From the NCBI GenBank assembly GCA_945910005.1, contig CAMDTW010000465.1, positions 62,001 to 126,000 of the forward strand: a stretch of 64,000 nt of DNA. Direction: 5' to 3'. The position numbers and the translations under genes are program-made. Positions 1-12,038 of the stretch are shown in pieces. This DNA is from Isoperla grammatica. Taxonomy: Eukaryota; Arthropoda; Insecta; Plecoptera; Perlodidae. Numbering within the stretch: position 1 is the stretch's first letter; each line of letters begins with the position of its first letter. The notes beneath the pieces are model-generated. The model did not search any database. It saw only the letters and a list, made by a program, of their open reading frames with translations, and was not told the DNA's origin.

Positions 1-289
1 GCCTGAAACGCTCTAAAACAACGATTTGTCAACTTTGGTTGAAACCCTTAGGAATCCCGGCCGTATGCAAGATTCCTCTTTAAACTGGAAGTTTGTGGTA
101 GATAGACTAAAATCAGCCAATTTCTAAATTTTATGCATATTTTAACCAAAAACGACGAAAAAACTCAATTTATGCATTTTCATAATACTCTTTCAGAATG
201 CACACTAACATTATTATTTTTCAACGGTTGGTGTAACTTCTAAAGTAGTTATCGAAATGTGACGAAATGGACAAATTGTGCTTATTGGA
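1..289 (+). repeat. Example monomer, class Q (imperfect dyad)
   Basis: Representative of the minority class. It is recognised by a linked set of variants in its last third: 'tttcagaatgcacactaac', then 'caacggttgg', then 'taacttctaaagtag'. The dyad at 234-251 therefore reads TAACTTCTAAAGTAGTTA, which keeps 14 of 18 symmetric positions. Other class Q copies lie around 5050-5170, 10860-10930, 20270-20330 and 22010-22070. A sub-class has 'ctaaagaatgcaaaatataa' instead (around 1051-1090, 3359-3390, 8280-8300, 18828-18850 and 22870-22890) with the same imperfect dyad. Confidence 0.9.
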
Positions 290-428
290 GCCTGAAACGC
301 TCTAAAACAACGATTTGTCAACTTTGGTGGAAACCCTTAGGAATCCCAGCCGTATGCAAGATTCCTCTTAAAACTGGAAGTTTGTGGTAGATAGACTGAA
401 ATCAGCCAATTTCTATATTTTATGCATA

Positions 429-452
429 TTTTAACCAAAAACGACGAAAAAA
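429..452. other. Helically phased A/T-tracts within the monomer (example)
   Basis: In this monomer a T4 run (429-432), an A5 run (437-441) and an A6 run (447-452) have centres at about 430.5, 439 and 449.5, i.e. 8.5 and 10.5 bp apart. The pattern 'ccaaaaacgacgaaaaaact' is kept in most monomers. A-tracts spaced near one helical turn are a known cause of intrinsic DNA curvature and are common in satellites. Curvature here is predicted, not shown. Confidence 0.6.
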
Positions 453-522
453 CTCAATTTATGCATTTTCATTATACTCTTGAAGAATGCAGCCTATAAT
501 TCTTATTTTTCAACGGAGGGTG

Positions 523-540
523 TAACTTCTATAGAAGTTA
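523..540. other. 18-bp perfect palindrome (one per class P monomer)
   Basis: TAACTTCTATAGAAGTTA equals its own reverse complement over all 18 bases. It recurs at the same monomer phase in most of the ~205 copies. Variants include 'gaagtaatc' (arm mismatch, e.g. near 828), 'gaaattatc' (e.g. 35061-35070), the class Q form, and a hybrid at 57290-57307. It could be a cruciform-capable dyad or a symmetric protein-binding site. Neither is shown by sequence alone. Confidence 0.85.
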
Positions 541-3500
541 TCGAAATGTGACGAAAAGGACAAATGGAGCTTATTGGAGCCTGAAACGCTCTAAAACAAC
601 GATTTGTCAACTTTGGTTGAAACCCTTAGGAATCCCAGCCGTATGCAAGATTCCTCTTAAAACTGGAAGTTTGTGGTAGATAGACTAAAATCAGCCAATT
701 TCTATTTTTTATGCATATTTTAACCAAAAACGACGAAAAAACGCAATTTATGCATTTTCATTATACTCTTGAAGAATGCAGCCTATAATTCTTATTTTTC
801 AACGGAGGGTGTAACTTCTATAGAAGTAATCGAAATGTGACGAAATGGACAAATTGTGCTTATTGGAGCCTGAAACGCTCTAAAACAACGATTTGTCAAC
901 ATTGGTTGAAACACTTAGGAATCCCAGCTGTATGCAAGATTCCTCTTAAAACTCGAAGTTTGTGGTAGATAGACTGAAATCAGCCAATTTCTATATTTTA
1001 TCCATATTTTAATTAAAAACGACCAAAAAACTCAATTTATGCATTTTCATAATACTCTAAAGAATGCAAAATATAATTCTTATTTTTCAACGGTTGGTGT
1101 AACTTCTAAAGTAGTTATCGAAAGGTGACGAAATGGACAAATTGTGCTTATTGGAGCCTGAAACGCTCTAAAACAACGATTTGTCAACTTTGGTTGAAAC
1201 CCTTAGGAATCCCAGCCATATGCAAGATTCCTCTTAAAACTGTAAGTTTGTGGTAGATAGACTGAAATCAGCCAATTTCTATTTTTTATGCATATTTTGA
1301 CCAAAAACGACAAAAAAAACTCAATTTATGCATTTTCATTATACTCTTGAAGAATGCAACCTATAATTCTTATTTTTCGACGGAGGGTGTAACTTCTATA
1401 GAAGTTATCGAAATGTGACGAAATGGACAAATTGTGCTTATTGGAGCCTGAAACGCTCTAAAACAACGATTTGTGCAATTTGGTTGAAACCCTTAGGAAT
1501 CCCAGCCGTATGCAAGATTCGTCTTAAAACTGGAAGTTTGTGGTAGATAGACTAAAATCAGCCAATTTCAATATTTTATGCATATTTTAACCAAAAACGA
1601 CGAAAAAACTCAATTTATGCATTTTCATTATACTCTTGAAGAATGCAGCCTATAATTCTTATTTTTCAAAGGAGGGTGTAACTTCTATAGAAGTTATCGA
1701 AATGTGACACAATGGACAAATTGTGCTTATTGGAGCCTGAAACGCTCTAAAACAACGATTTGTCAACTTTGGTTGAAACCCTTAGGAATCCCGGCCGTAT
1801 GCAAGATTTCTCTTAAAACTGGAAGTTTGTGGTAGATAGACTGAAATCAGCCAATTTCTATTTTTTATGCATATTTTAACCAAAAACGACGATAAACTCA
1901 ATTTATGCATTTTCATTATACTCTTGAAGAACGCAACCTATAATTCTTATTTTTCGACGGAGGGTGTAACTTCTATAGAAGTTATCGAAATGTGACGAAA
2001 TGGACAAATTGTGCTTATTGGAGCCTGAAATGCTCTAAAACAACGATTTGTCAACTTTGGTTGAAACCCTTAGGAATCCCGGCCGTATGCAAGATTCCTC
2101 TTAAAGCTGGAAGTTTGTGGTAGATAGACTGAAATCAGCCAATTTCTATTTTTTATGCATATTTTAACCAAAAACGACGAAAAAACTCAATTTATGCATT
2201 TTCATTATACTCTTGAAGAATGCAACCTATAATTCTTATTTTTCGACGGAGGGTGTAACTTCTATAGAAGTTATCGAAATGTGACGAAATGGACAAATTG
2301 TGCTTATTGGAGCCTGAAACGCTCTAAAACAACGATTTGTGCAATTTGGTTGAAACCCTTAGGAATCCCAGCCGTATGCAAGATTCCTCTTAAAACTGGA
2401 AGTTTGTGGTACATAGACTAAAATCAGCCAATTTCTATATTTTATGCATATTTTTACCAAAAACGACGAAAAAACTCAATTTATGCATTTTCATTATACT
2501 CTTGAAGAATGCAGCCTATAATTCTTATTTTTCAACGAAGGGTGTAACTTCTATAGAAGTTATCGAAATGTGACGAAATGGACAAATTGTGCTTATTGGA
2601 GCCTAAAACGCTCTAAAACAACGATTTGTCAACTTTGGTTAAAAACCCTTAGGAATCACGGCCGTATGCAAGATTACTCTTAAAACTGGAAGTTTGTGGT
2701 AGATAGACAGACATCAGCCAATTTCTATTTTTTATGCATATTTTAACCAAAAACGACGAAAAAACTCAATTTATGCATTTTCATTATACTCTTGAAGAAC
2801 GCAACCTATAATTCTTATTTTTCGACGGAGGGTGTAACTTCTATAGAAGTTATCGAAATGTGACGAAATGGACAAATGGAGCTTATTGGAGCCTGAAACG
2901 CTCTAAAACAACGATTTGTCAACTTTGGTTGAAACCCTTAGGAATCCCAGCCGTATGCAAGATTCCTCTTAAAACTGGAAGTTTGTGGTAGATAGACTGA
3001 AATCATCCAATTTCTATTTTTTATGCATATTTTAACCAAAAACGACGAAAAAACGCAATTTATGCATTTTCATTATACTCTTGAAGAATGCAGCCTATAA
3101 TTCTTATTTTTCAACCTAGGGTGTAACTTCTATAGAAGTAATCGAAATGTGACGAAATGGACAAATTGTGCTTATTGGAGCCTGAAACGCTCTAAAACAA
3201 CGATTTGTCAACTTTGGTTGAAACACTTAGGAATCCCAGCAGTATGCAAGATTCCTCTTAAAACTCGAAGTTTGTGGTAGATAGACTGAAATCAGCCAAT
3301 TTCTATATTTTATCCATATTTTAACCAAAAACTACCAAAAAACTCAATTTATGCATTTTCAAAATACTCTAAAGAATGCAAAATATAATTCTTATTTTTC
3401 AACGGTTGGTGTAACTTCTAAAGTAGTTATCGAAAGGTGACGAAATGGACAAATTGTGCTTATTGGAGCCTGAAACGCTCTAAAACAACGATTTGTCAAC

Positions 3501-4299
3501 TTTGGTTGAAACCCTTAGGAATCCCGGCCGTATGCAAGATTCCTCTTAAAACTGGAAGTTTGTGGTAGATACACTGAAATCAGCCAATTTCTATTTATTA
3601 TGCATATTTTAACCAAAAACGACGAAAAAACTCAATTTATGCATTTTCATTATACTCTTGAAGAATGCAACCTATAATTCTTATTTTTCGACGGAGGGTG
3701 TAACTTCTATAGAAGTTATCGAAATGTGACGAAATAGACAAATTGGGCTTATTGGAGCCTGAAACGCTCTAAAACAACGATTTGTGCAATTAGGTTGAAA
3801 CCCTTAGGACTCCCAGCCGTATTTAAGAGTCCTCTTAAAACTGGAAGTTTGTGGTAGATAGACTAAAATCAGCCAATTTCTATATTTTATGCATATTTTA
3901 ACCAAAAACGACGAAAAAACTCAATTTATGCATTTTCATTATACTCTTGAAGAATGCAGCCTATAATTCTTATTTTCCAACGGAGGGTGTAACTTCTATA
4001 GAAGTTATCGAAATGTGACGAAATGGACAATTTGTGCTTATTGGAGCCTGAAACGCTCTAAAACAACGATTTGTCAACTTTGGTTGAAACCCTTAGGAAT
4101 CCCGGCCGTATGCAAGATTCCTCTTTAAACTGGAAGTTTGTGGTAGATAGACTGAAATCAGCCAATTTCTATTTTTTATGCATATTTTAACCAAAAACGA
4201 CGAAAAAACTCAATTTATGCATTTTCATTATACTCTTGAAGAATGCAACCTATAATTCTTATTTTTTGACGGAGGGTGTAACTTCTATAGAAGTTATCG

Positions 4300-7200
4300 A
4301 AATTTGACGAAATGGACAATTTGTGCTTATTGGAGCCTGAAACGCTCTAAAACAACGATTTGTGCAATTTGGTTGAAACCCTTAGGAATCCCAGCAGTAT
4401 GCAAGATTCCTCTTAAAACTGGAAGTTTGTGGTAGATAGACTAAAATCAGCCTTTTTCTTTGTTTTATGCATATTTAAACCAAAAATGACGAAAAAACTC
4501 AATTTATGCAATTTCATTATACTCTTGAAGAATGCAACCTATAATTCTTATATTTTGACGGAGGGTGTAACTTCTATAGAAGTTATCGAAATGTGACGAA
4601 ATGTACAAATTGTGCTTATTGGAGCCTGAAACGCTCTAAAACAACGATTTGTGCAATTTGGTTGAAACCCTTAGGAATCCCAGCCGTATGCAAGATTCCT
4701 CTTAAAACTGGAAGTTTGTGGTAGATAGACTAAAATCAGCCAATTTCTATATTTTATGCATATTTTAACCAAAAACGACGAAAAAACTCAATTTATGCAT
4801 TTTCATTATACTCTTGAAGAATGCAACCTATAATTCTTATATTTTGACGGAGGGTGTAACTTCTATAGAAGTTATCGAAATGTGACGAAATGGACAATTT
4901 GTGCTTATTGGAGCCTGAAACGCTCTAAAACAACGATTTGCAACTTTGGTTGAAACCCTTAGGAATCCCGGCCGTATGCAAGATTCCTCTTTAAACTGGA
5001 AGTTTGTGGTAGATAGACTAAAATCAGCCAATTTCTATATTTTATGCATATTTTAACCAAAAACGACCAAAAAACTCAATTTATGCATTTTCATAATACT
5101 CTTTCAGAATGCACACTAACATTATTATTTTTCAACGGTTGGTGTAACTTCTAAAGTAGTTATCGAAATGTGACGAAATGGACAAATTGTGCTTATTGGA
5201 GCCTGAAACGCTCTAAAACAACGATTTGTCAACTTTGGTTGAAACCCTTAGGACTCCCAGCCGTATGCAAGATTCCTCTTAAAACTGGAAGTTTGTGGTA
5301 GATAGACTGAAATCAGCCAATTTCTATATTTTATGCATATTTTAACCAAAAACGTTGAAAAAACTCAATTTATGAATTTTCATTATACTCTTGAAGAATG
5401 CAGCCTATAATTCTTATTTTTCAACGGAGGGTGTTACTTCTATAGAAGTTATCGAAATGTGACGAAATGGACAAATTGTGCTTATTGGAGCCTGAAACGC
5501 TCTAAAACAACGATTTGTCAACTTTGGTTGAAACCCTTAGGAATCCCGGCCGTATGCAAGATTCCTCTTAAAACTGGAAGTTTGTGGTAGATAGACTGAA
5601 ATCAGCCAATTTCTATTTTTTATGCATATTTTAACCAAAAACGACGAAAAAACTCAATTTATGCATTTTCATTATACTCTTGAAGAATGCAACCTATAAT
5701 TCTTATTTTTCGACGGAGGGTGTAACTTCTATAGAAGTTATCGAAATGTGACGAAATGGACAAATTGTGCTTATTGGAGCCTGAAACGGTCTAAAACAAC
5801 GATTTGTGCAATTTGGTTGAAACCCTTAGGAATCCCAGCCGTATGCAAGATTCCTCTTAAAACTGGAAGTTTGTGGTAGATAGACTAAAATCAGCCAATT
5901 TCTATATTTTATGCATATTTTAACCAAAAACGACGAAAAAACTCAATTTATGCATTTTCATTATACTCTTGAAGAATGCAGCCTATAATTCTTATTTTTT
6001 AACGGAGGGTGTAACTTCTATAGAAGTTATCGAAATGTGACGAAATGGACCAATTGTGCTTATTGGAGCCTAAAACGCTCTAAAACAACGATTTGTCAAC
6101 TTTGGTTGAAACCCTTAGGAATCCCGGCCGTATGCAAGATTCCTCTTAAAACTGGAAGTTTGTGGTAGATAGACTGAAATCAGCCAATTTCTATTTTTTA
6201 TGCATGTTTTAACCAAAAACGACGAAAAAACTCAATTTATGCATTTTCATTATACTCTTGAAGAATGCAACCTATAATTCTTATTTTTCGACGGAGGGTG
6301 TAACTTCTATAGAAGTTATCGAAATGTGACGAAATGGACAAATTGTGCTTATTAGAGCCTGAAACGCTCTTAAACAACGATTTGTGCAATTTGGTTGAAA
6401 CCCTTAGGAATCCCAGCCGTATGCAAGATTCCTCTTAAAACTGGAAGTTTGTGGTACATAGACTAAAATCAGCCAATTTCTATATTTTATGCATATTTTT
6501 ACCAAACACGACGAAAAAACTCAATTTATGCATTTTCATTATACTCTTGAAGAATGCAGCCTATAATTCTTATTTTTCAACGGAGGGTGTAACTTCTATA
6601 GAAGTTATCGAAATGTGACGAAATGGACAAATTGTGCTTTTTGGAGCCTAAAACGCTCTAAAACAACGATTTGTCAACTTTGGTTGAAACCCTTAGGAAT
6701 CACGGCCGTATGCAAGATTACTCTTAAAACTGGAAGTTTGTGGTAGATAGACAGACATCAGCCAATTTCTATTTTTTATGCATATTTTAACCAAAAACGA
6801 CGAAAAAACTCAATTTATGCATTTTCATTATACTCTTGAAGAATGCAACCTATAATTCTTATTTTTCGACGGAGGGTGTAACTTCTATAGAAGTTATCGA
6901 AATGTGACGAAATGGACAAATTGTGCTTATTGGAGCCTGAAACGCTCTAAAACAACGATTTGTGCAATTTGGTTGAAACCCTTAGGAATCCCAGCCGTAT
7001 GCAAGATTCCTCTTAAAACTGGAAGTTTGTGGTAGATAGACTAAAATCAGCCAATTTCTATATTTTATGCATATTTTAACCAAAAACGACAAAAAAACGC
7101 AAATTATGCATTTTCATTATACTCTTGAAGAATGCAGCCTATAATTCTTATTTTTCAACGGAGGGTGTAACTTCTATAGAAGTTATCGAAATGTGACGAA

Positions 7201-8460
7201 ATGGACAATTTGTGCTTATTGGAGCCTGAAACGCTCTAAAACAACGATTTGTCAACTTTGGTTGAAACCCTTAGGAATCCCGGCCGTATGCAAGATTCCT
7301 CTTTAAACTGGAAGTTTGTGGTAGATAGACTAAAATCAGCCAATTTCTAAATTTTATGCATATTTTAACCAAAAACGACGAAAAAACTCAATTTATGCAT
7401 TTTCATAATACTCTTTCAGAATGCACACTTAAATTATTATTTTTCAACGGTTGGTGTAACTTCTAAAGTAGTTATCGAAATGTGACGAAATGGACAAATT
7501 GTGCTTATTGGAGCCTGAAACGCTCTAAAACAACGATTTGTCAACTTTGGTGGAAACCCTTAGGAATCCCAGCCGTATGCAAGATTCCTCTTAAAACTGG
7601 AAGTTTGTGGTAGATAGACTGAAATCAGCCAATTTCTATATTTTATGCATATTTTAACCAAAAACGACGAAAAAACTCAATTTATGCATTTTCATTATAC
7701 TCTTGAAGAATGCAGCCTATAATTCTTATTTTTCAACGGAGGGTGTAACTTCTATAGAAGTTATCGAAATGTGACGAAAAGGACAAATGGAGCTTATTGG
7801 AGCCTGAAACGCTCTAAAACAACGATTTGTCAACTTTGGTTGAAACCCTTAGGAATCCCAGCCGTATGCAAGATTCCTCTTAAAACTGGAAGTTTGTGGT
7901 AGATAGACTAAAATCAGCCAATTTCTATTTTTTATGCATATTTTAACCAAAAACGACGAAAAAACGCAATTTATGCATTTTCATTATACTCTTGAAGAAT
8001 GCAGCCTATAATTCTTATTTTTCAACGGAGGGTGTAACTTCTATAGAAGTAATCGAAATGTGACGAAATGGACAAATTGTGCTTATTGGAGCCTGAAACG
8101 CTCTAAAACAACGATTTGTCAACATTGGTTGAAACACTTAGGAATCCCAGCTGTATGCAAGATTCCTCTTAAAACTCGAAGTTTGTGGTAGATAGACTGA
8201 AATCAGCCAATTTCTATATTTTATCCATATTTTAATTAAAAACGACCAAAAAACTCAATTTATGCATTTTCATAATACTCTAAAGAATGCAAAATATAAT
8301 TCTTATTTTTCAACGGTTGGTGTAACTTCTAAAGTAGTTATCGAAAGGTGACGAAATGGACAAATTGTGCTTATTGGAGCCTGAAACGCTCTAAAACAAC
8401 GATTTGTCAACTTTGGTTGAAACCCTTAGGAATCCCAGCCATATGCAAGATTCCTCTTAA
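4300..8460 (+). repeat. Left copy of the 20-monomer HOR
   Basis: Matches 10078-11740 plus 16508-19006 at a constant offset of 5,778-5,779 bp, once the 4,767 bp added by the insertion (element plus target duplicate) are discounted. Shared rare markers are 'cagcagtatg' (4392 and 10170), 'tttttctttg' (about 4451 and 10230), 'ctgaaacggt' (5781 and 11560), 'tgcatgtttt' (6201 and 16747), 'aaatggagct' (7785 and 18331) and 'gaaaggtg' (8343 and 18889). This copy is intact and has no retroelement. Confidence 0.85.
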
Positions 8461-8696
8461 AACTGTAAGTTTGTGGTAGATAGACTGAAATCAGCCAATT
8501 TCTTTTTTTTATGCATATTTTGACCAAAAACGACAAAAAAAACTCAATTTATGCATTTTCATTATACTCTTGAAGAATGCAACCTATAATTCTTATTTTT
8601 CGACGGAGGGTGTAACTTCTATAGAAGTTATCGAAATGTGACGAAATGGACAAATTGTGCTTATTGGAGCCTGAAACGCTCTAAAACAACGATTTG
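7224..8696 (+). repeat. HOR copy, partner of 1-1473
   Basis: Same ordered string of five monomers as the start of the window, including 'ttggtggaaa', 'aaatggagct', 'actcgaag' and 'actgtaag'. It differs at scattered bases, for example 'cacacttaaa' near 7425 instead of 'cacactaaca'. This block also lies inside the left copy of the 20-monomer repeat, so it was duplicated more than once. Confidence 0.8.
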
Positions 8697-11600
8697 TCAA
8701 CTTTGGTTGAAACCCTTAGGAATCCCGGCCGTATGCAAGATTCCTCTTAAAACTGGAAGTTTGTGGTAGATACACTGAAATCAGCCAATTTCTATTTTTT
8801 ATGCATATTTTAACCAAAAACGACGAAAAAACTCAATTTATGCATTTTCATTATACTCTTGAAGAATGCAACCTATAATTCTTATTTTTGACGGAGGGTG
8901 TAACTTCTATAGAAGTTATCGAAATGTGACGAAATAAACAAATTGTGCTTATTGGAGCCTGAAACGCTCTAAAACAACGATTTGTGCAATTTGGTTGAAA
9001 CCCTTAGGAATCCCAGCCGTATTTAAGAGTCCTCTTAAAACTGGAAGTTTGTGGTAGATAGACTAAAATCAGCCAATTTCTATATTTTATGCATATTTTA
9101 TCCAAAAACGACGAAAAAACTCAATTTATGCATTTTCATTATACTCTTGAAGAATGCAGCCTATAATTCTTATTTTCCAACGGAGGGTGTAACTTCTATA
9201 GAAGTTATCGAAATGTGACGAAATGGACAATTTGTGCTTATTGGAGCCTGAAACGCTTTAAAGCAACGATTTGTCAACTTTGGTTGAAACCCTTAGGAAT
9301 CCCGGCCGTATGCAAGATTCCTCTTAAAACTGGAAGTTTGTGGTAGATAGACTAAAATCAGCCAATTTCTATATTTTATACATATTTTAACCAAAAACGA
9401 CCAAAACACTCAATTCATGCATTTTCATAATACTCTAAAGAATGCAAAATATAATTCTTATTTTTCAACGGTTGGTGTAACTTCTAAAGTAGTTATCGAA
9501 AGGTGACGAAATGGACAAATTGTGCTTATTGGAGCCTGAAACGCTCTTAAACAACGATTTGTCAACTTTGGTTGAAACCCTTAGGAATCCCAGCCATATG
9601 CAAGATTCCTCTTAAAACTGGAAGTTTGTGGTAGATAGACTGAAATCAGCCAATTTCTATTTTTTATGCATATTTTGACCAAAAACGACAAAAAAAACTC
9701 AATTTATGCATTTTCATTATACTCTTGAAGAATGCAACCTATAATTCTTATTTTTCGACGGAGGGTGTAACTTCTATAGAAGTTATCGAAATGTGACGAA
9801 ATGGACAAATTGTGCTTATTGGAGCCTGAAACGCTCTAAAACAACGATTTGTCAACTTTGGTTGAAACCCTTAGGAATCCCGGCCGTATGCAAGATTCCT
9901 CTTAAAACTGGAAGTTTGTGGTATATACACTGAAATCAGCCAATTTCTATTTTTTATGCATATTTTAACCAAAAACGACGAAAAAACTCAATTTATGCAT
10001 TTTCATTATACTCTTGAAGAATGCAACCTATAATTCTTATTTTTCGACGGAGGGTGTAACTTCTATAGAAGTTATCGAAATGTGACGAAATGGACAATTT
10101 GTGCTTATTGGAGCCTGAAACGCTCTAAAACAACGATTTGTGCAATTTGGTTGAAACCCTTAGGAATCCCAGCAGTATGCAAGATTCCTCTTAAAACTGG
10201 AAGTTTGTGGTAGATAGACTAAAATCAGCCTTTTTCTTTGTTTTATGCATATTTAAACCAAAAATGACGAAAAAACTCAATTTATGCATTTTCATTATAC
10301 TCTTGAAGAATGCAACCTATAATTCTTATATTTTGACGGAGGGTGTAACTTCTATAGAAGTTATCGAAATGTGACGAAATGTACAAATTGTGCTTATTGG
10401 AGCCTGAAACGCTCTAAAACAACGATTTGTGCAATTTGGTTGAAACCCTTAGGAATCCCAGCCGTATGCAAGATTCCTCTTAAAACTGGAAGTTTGTGGT
10501 AGATAGACTAAAATCAGCCAATTTCTATATTTTATGCATATTTTAACCAAAAACGACGAAAAAACTCAATTTATGCATTTTCATTATACTCTTGAAGAAT
10601 GCAACCTATAATTCTTATATTTTGACGGAGGGTGTAACTTCTATAGAAGTTATCGAAATGTGACGAAATGGACCATTTGTGCTTATTGGAGCCTGAAACG
10701 CTCTAAAACAACGATTTGTCAACTTTGGTTGAAACCCTTAGGAATCCCGGCCGTATGCAAGATTCCTCTTTAAACTGGAAGTTTGTGGTAGATAGACTAA
10801 AATCAGCCAATTTCTATATTTTATGCATATTTTAACCAAAAACGACCAAAAAACTCAATTTATGCATTTTCATAATACTCTTTCAGAATGCACACTAACA
10901 TTATTATTTTTCAACGGTTGGTGTAACTTCTAAAGTAGTTATCGAAATGTGACGAAATGGACAAATTGTGCTTATTGGAGCCTGAAACGCTCTAAAACAA
11001 CGATTTGTCAACTTTGGTTGAAACCCTTAGGAATCCCAGCCGTATGCAAGATTCCTCTTAAAACTGGAAGTTTGTGGTAGATAGACTGAAATCAGCCAAT
11101 TTCTATATTTTATTCATATTTTAACCAAAAACGACGAAAAAACTCAATTTATGCATTTTCATTATACTCTTGAAGAATGCAGCCTATAATTCTTATTTTT
11201 CAACGGAGGGTGTTACTTCTATAGAAGTTATCGAAATGTGACGAAATGGACAAATTGTGCTTATTGGAGCCTGAAACGCTCTAAAACAACGATTTGTCAA
11301 CTTTGGTTGAAACCCTTAGGAATCCCGGCCGTATGCAAGATTCCTCTTAAAACTGGAAGTTGGTGGTAGATAGACTGAAATCAGCCAATTTCTATTTTTT
11401 ATGCATATTTTAACCAAAAACGACGAAAAAACTCAATTTATGCATTTTCATTATACTCTTGAAGAATGCAACCTATAATTCTTATTTTTCGACGGAGGGT
11501 GTAACTTCTATAGAAGTTATCGAAATGTGACGAAATGGACAAATTGTGCTTATTGGAGCCTGAAACGGTCTAAAACAACGATTTGTGCAATTTGGTTGAA

Positions 11601-11736
11601 ACCCTTAGGAATCCCAGCCGTATGCAAGATTCCTCTTAAAACTGGAAGTTTGTGGTAGATAGACTAAAATCAGCCAATTTCTATATTTTATGCATATTTT
11701 AACCAAAAACGACGAAAAAACTCAATTTATGCATTT

Positions 11737-11740
11737 TCAT
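11737..11740. repeat. Target-site duplication, left (TCAT)
   Basis: TCAT immediately precedes the TG of the left LTR and is repeated at 16504-16507. Joining ...gcattttcat to tatactcttg restores the normal monomer. A 5-bp duplication does not fit the flanks. Confidence 0.93.
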
Positions 11741-12007
11741 TGAGACGGTACAGGCTTGTCCCACACGGCTTGGGTGTTCTAAAAAGCCACATGTGCTCCA
11801 AGTCAAGGGAAACCACTCAGAAGAGTATCAGTTTTCTAAATTATTTGACATTTTTAATGACGGTCTGGTATTTGTCTTGGAGGGGAGGTCAGAGTTTGTT
11901 ACCACGCCGAGGGTGAGAACTTCCACTTCAAGGCTAAGTTCCAGGCTAGTCCATTTTTAGGCCACTACACCCCCCTAGTTAGGGTAAACCAAATTCAAAA
12001 TCTTCCA

Positions 12008-12038
12008 TGACGTCACTAATTATGAGCCTTCTGATTGG
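12008..12038 (+). promoter_or_regulatory. Candidate LTR promoter elements (CRE and inverted CCAAT)
   Basis: TGACGTCA, the full palindromic cAMP-response-type site, lies at 12008-12015. ATTGG, an inverted CCAAT box, lies at 12034-12038, 18 bp further on. This spacing is typical of upstream promoter modules. No clear TATA box follows in the next 100 bp. The start site is not determinable; activity is inference. Confidence 0.5.

Larger units (their letters stand above)
290..578 (+). repeat. Example monomer, class P (perfect palindrome)
   Basis: Representative of the majority class: exactly 289 bp, with 'ttgaagaatgcagcctataa', 'caacggaggg' and the perfect palindrome TAACTTCTATAGAAGTTA at 523-540. 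Class P splits further by linked variants. One form reads 'gcaacc...cgacgg' with 'ttctattttttatgc'. The other reads 'gcagcc...caacgg' with 'ttctatattttatgc'. Near the monomer start, 'gtcaactttgg' alternates with 'gtgcaatttgg', and CGGCCG alternates with CAGCCG. In long stretches the two forms alternate, giving a dimeric under-pattern (for example 5479-6650). Confidence 0.9.
1..1473 (+). repeat. HOR copy, 25-monomer offset partner of 7224-8696
   Basis: Five monomers in the same class order as 7224-8696, offset 7,223 bp. Shared rare markers include 'ctaaatttta' (about 124), 'ttggtggaaa' (about 325), 'aaatggagct' (563), 'actcgaag' (951), 'gaaaggtgacg' (about 1120) and 'actgtaag' (about 1240). 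The match stops where this copy reads 'gtgcaatttgg' (1473) and the partner reads 'gtcaactttgg'. A third relative of the later monomers starts near 2874, eight monomers downstream. Confidence 0.8.
1..11740 (+). repeat. Satellite array, left part (~289-bp monomer)
   Basis: Head-to-tail tandem array holding 40 complete monomers, then 183 bp of a 41st that is cut by the retroelement. Using the motif gcctgaaacg as an arbitrary start, monomers begin at 1, 290, 579, 868, 1156, 1446, 1735 and 2023, so spacing is 288-290. All copies run in the same direction. Each contains two ATGCAT sites 39 bp apart, a palindromic segment near position 234-251 of the monomer, and A-tracts near 148-163. Short open frames (for example the minus-strand frame at 4837-5031) recur only because the monomer recurs and are not genes. 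I do not recognise the satellite family. A pericentromeric, centromeric or other heterochromatic location is inference from array size and homogeneity. Confidence 0.97.

Noticed and set aside
523..540. Resemblance of the palindrome arms to loxP arms (TAACTTC...GAAGTTA)
   Set aside because: There is no 8-bp asymmetric spacer, the arms are shorter, and a recombinase site in every satellite monomer is not supported; taken as coincidence.
830..850. CENP-B-box-like sequence on the minus strand of the monomer (TTCGTCACATTTCGA)
   Set aside because: It matches the TTCG and central A of the box but lacks the essential CGGG end; similarity is insufficient.
1..11740. CRISPR-like array
   Set aside because: The whole 289-bp unit repeats without unique spacers and there are no cas genes; it is satellite DNA.
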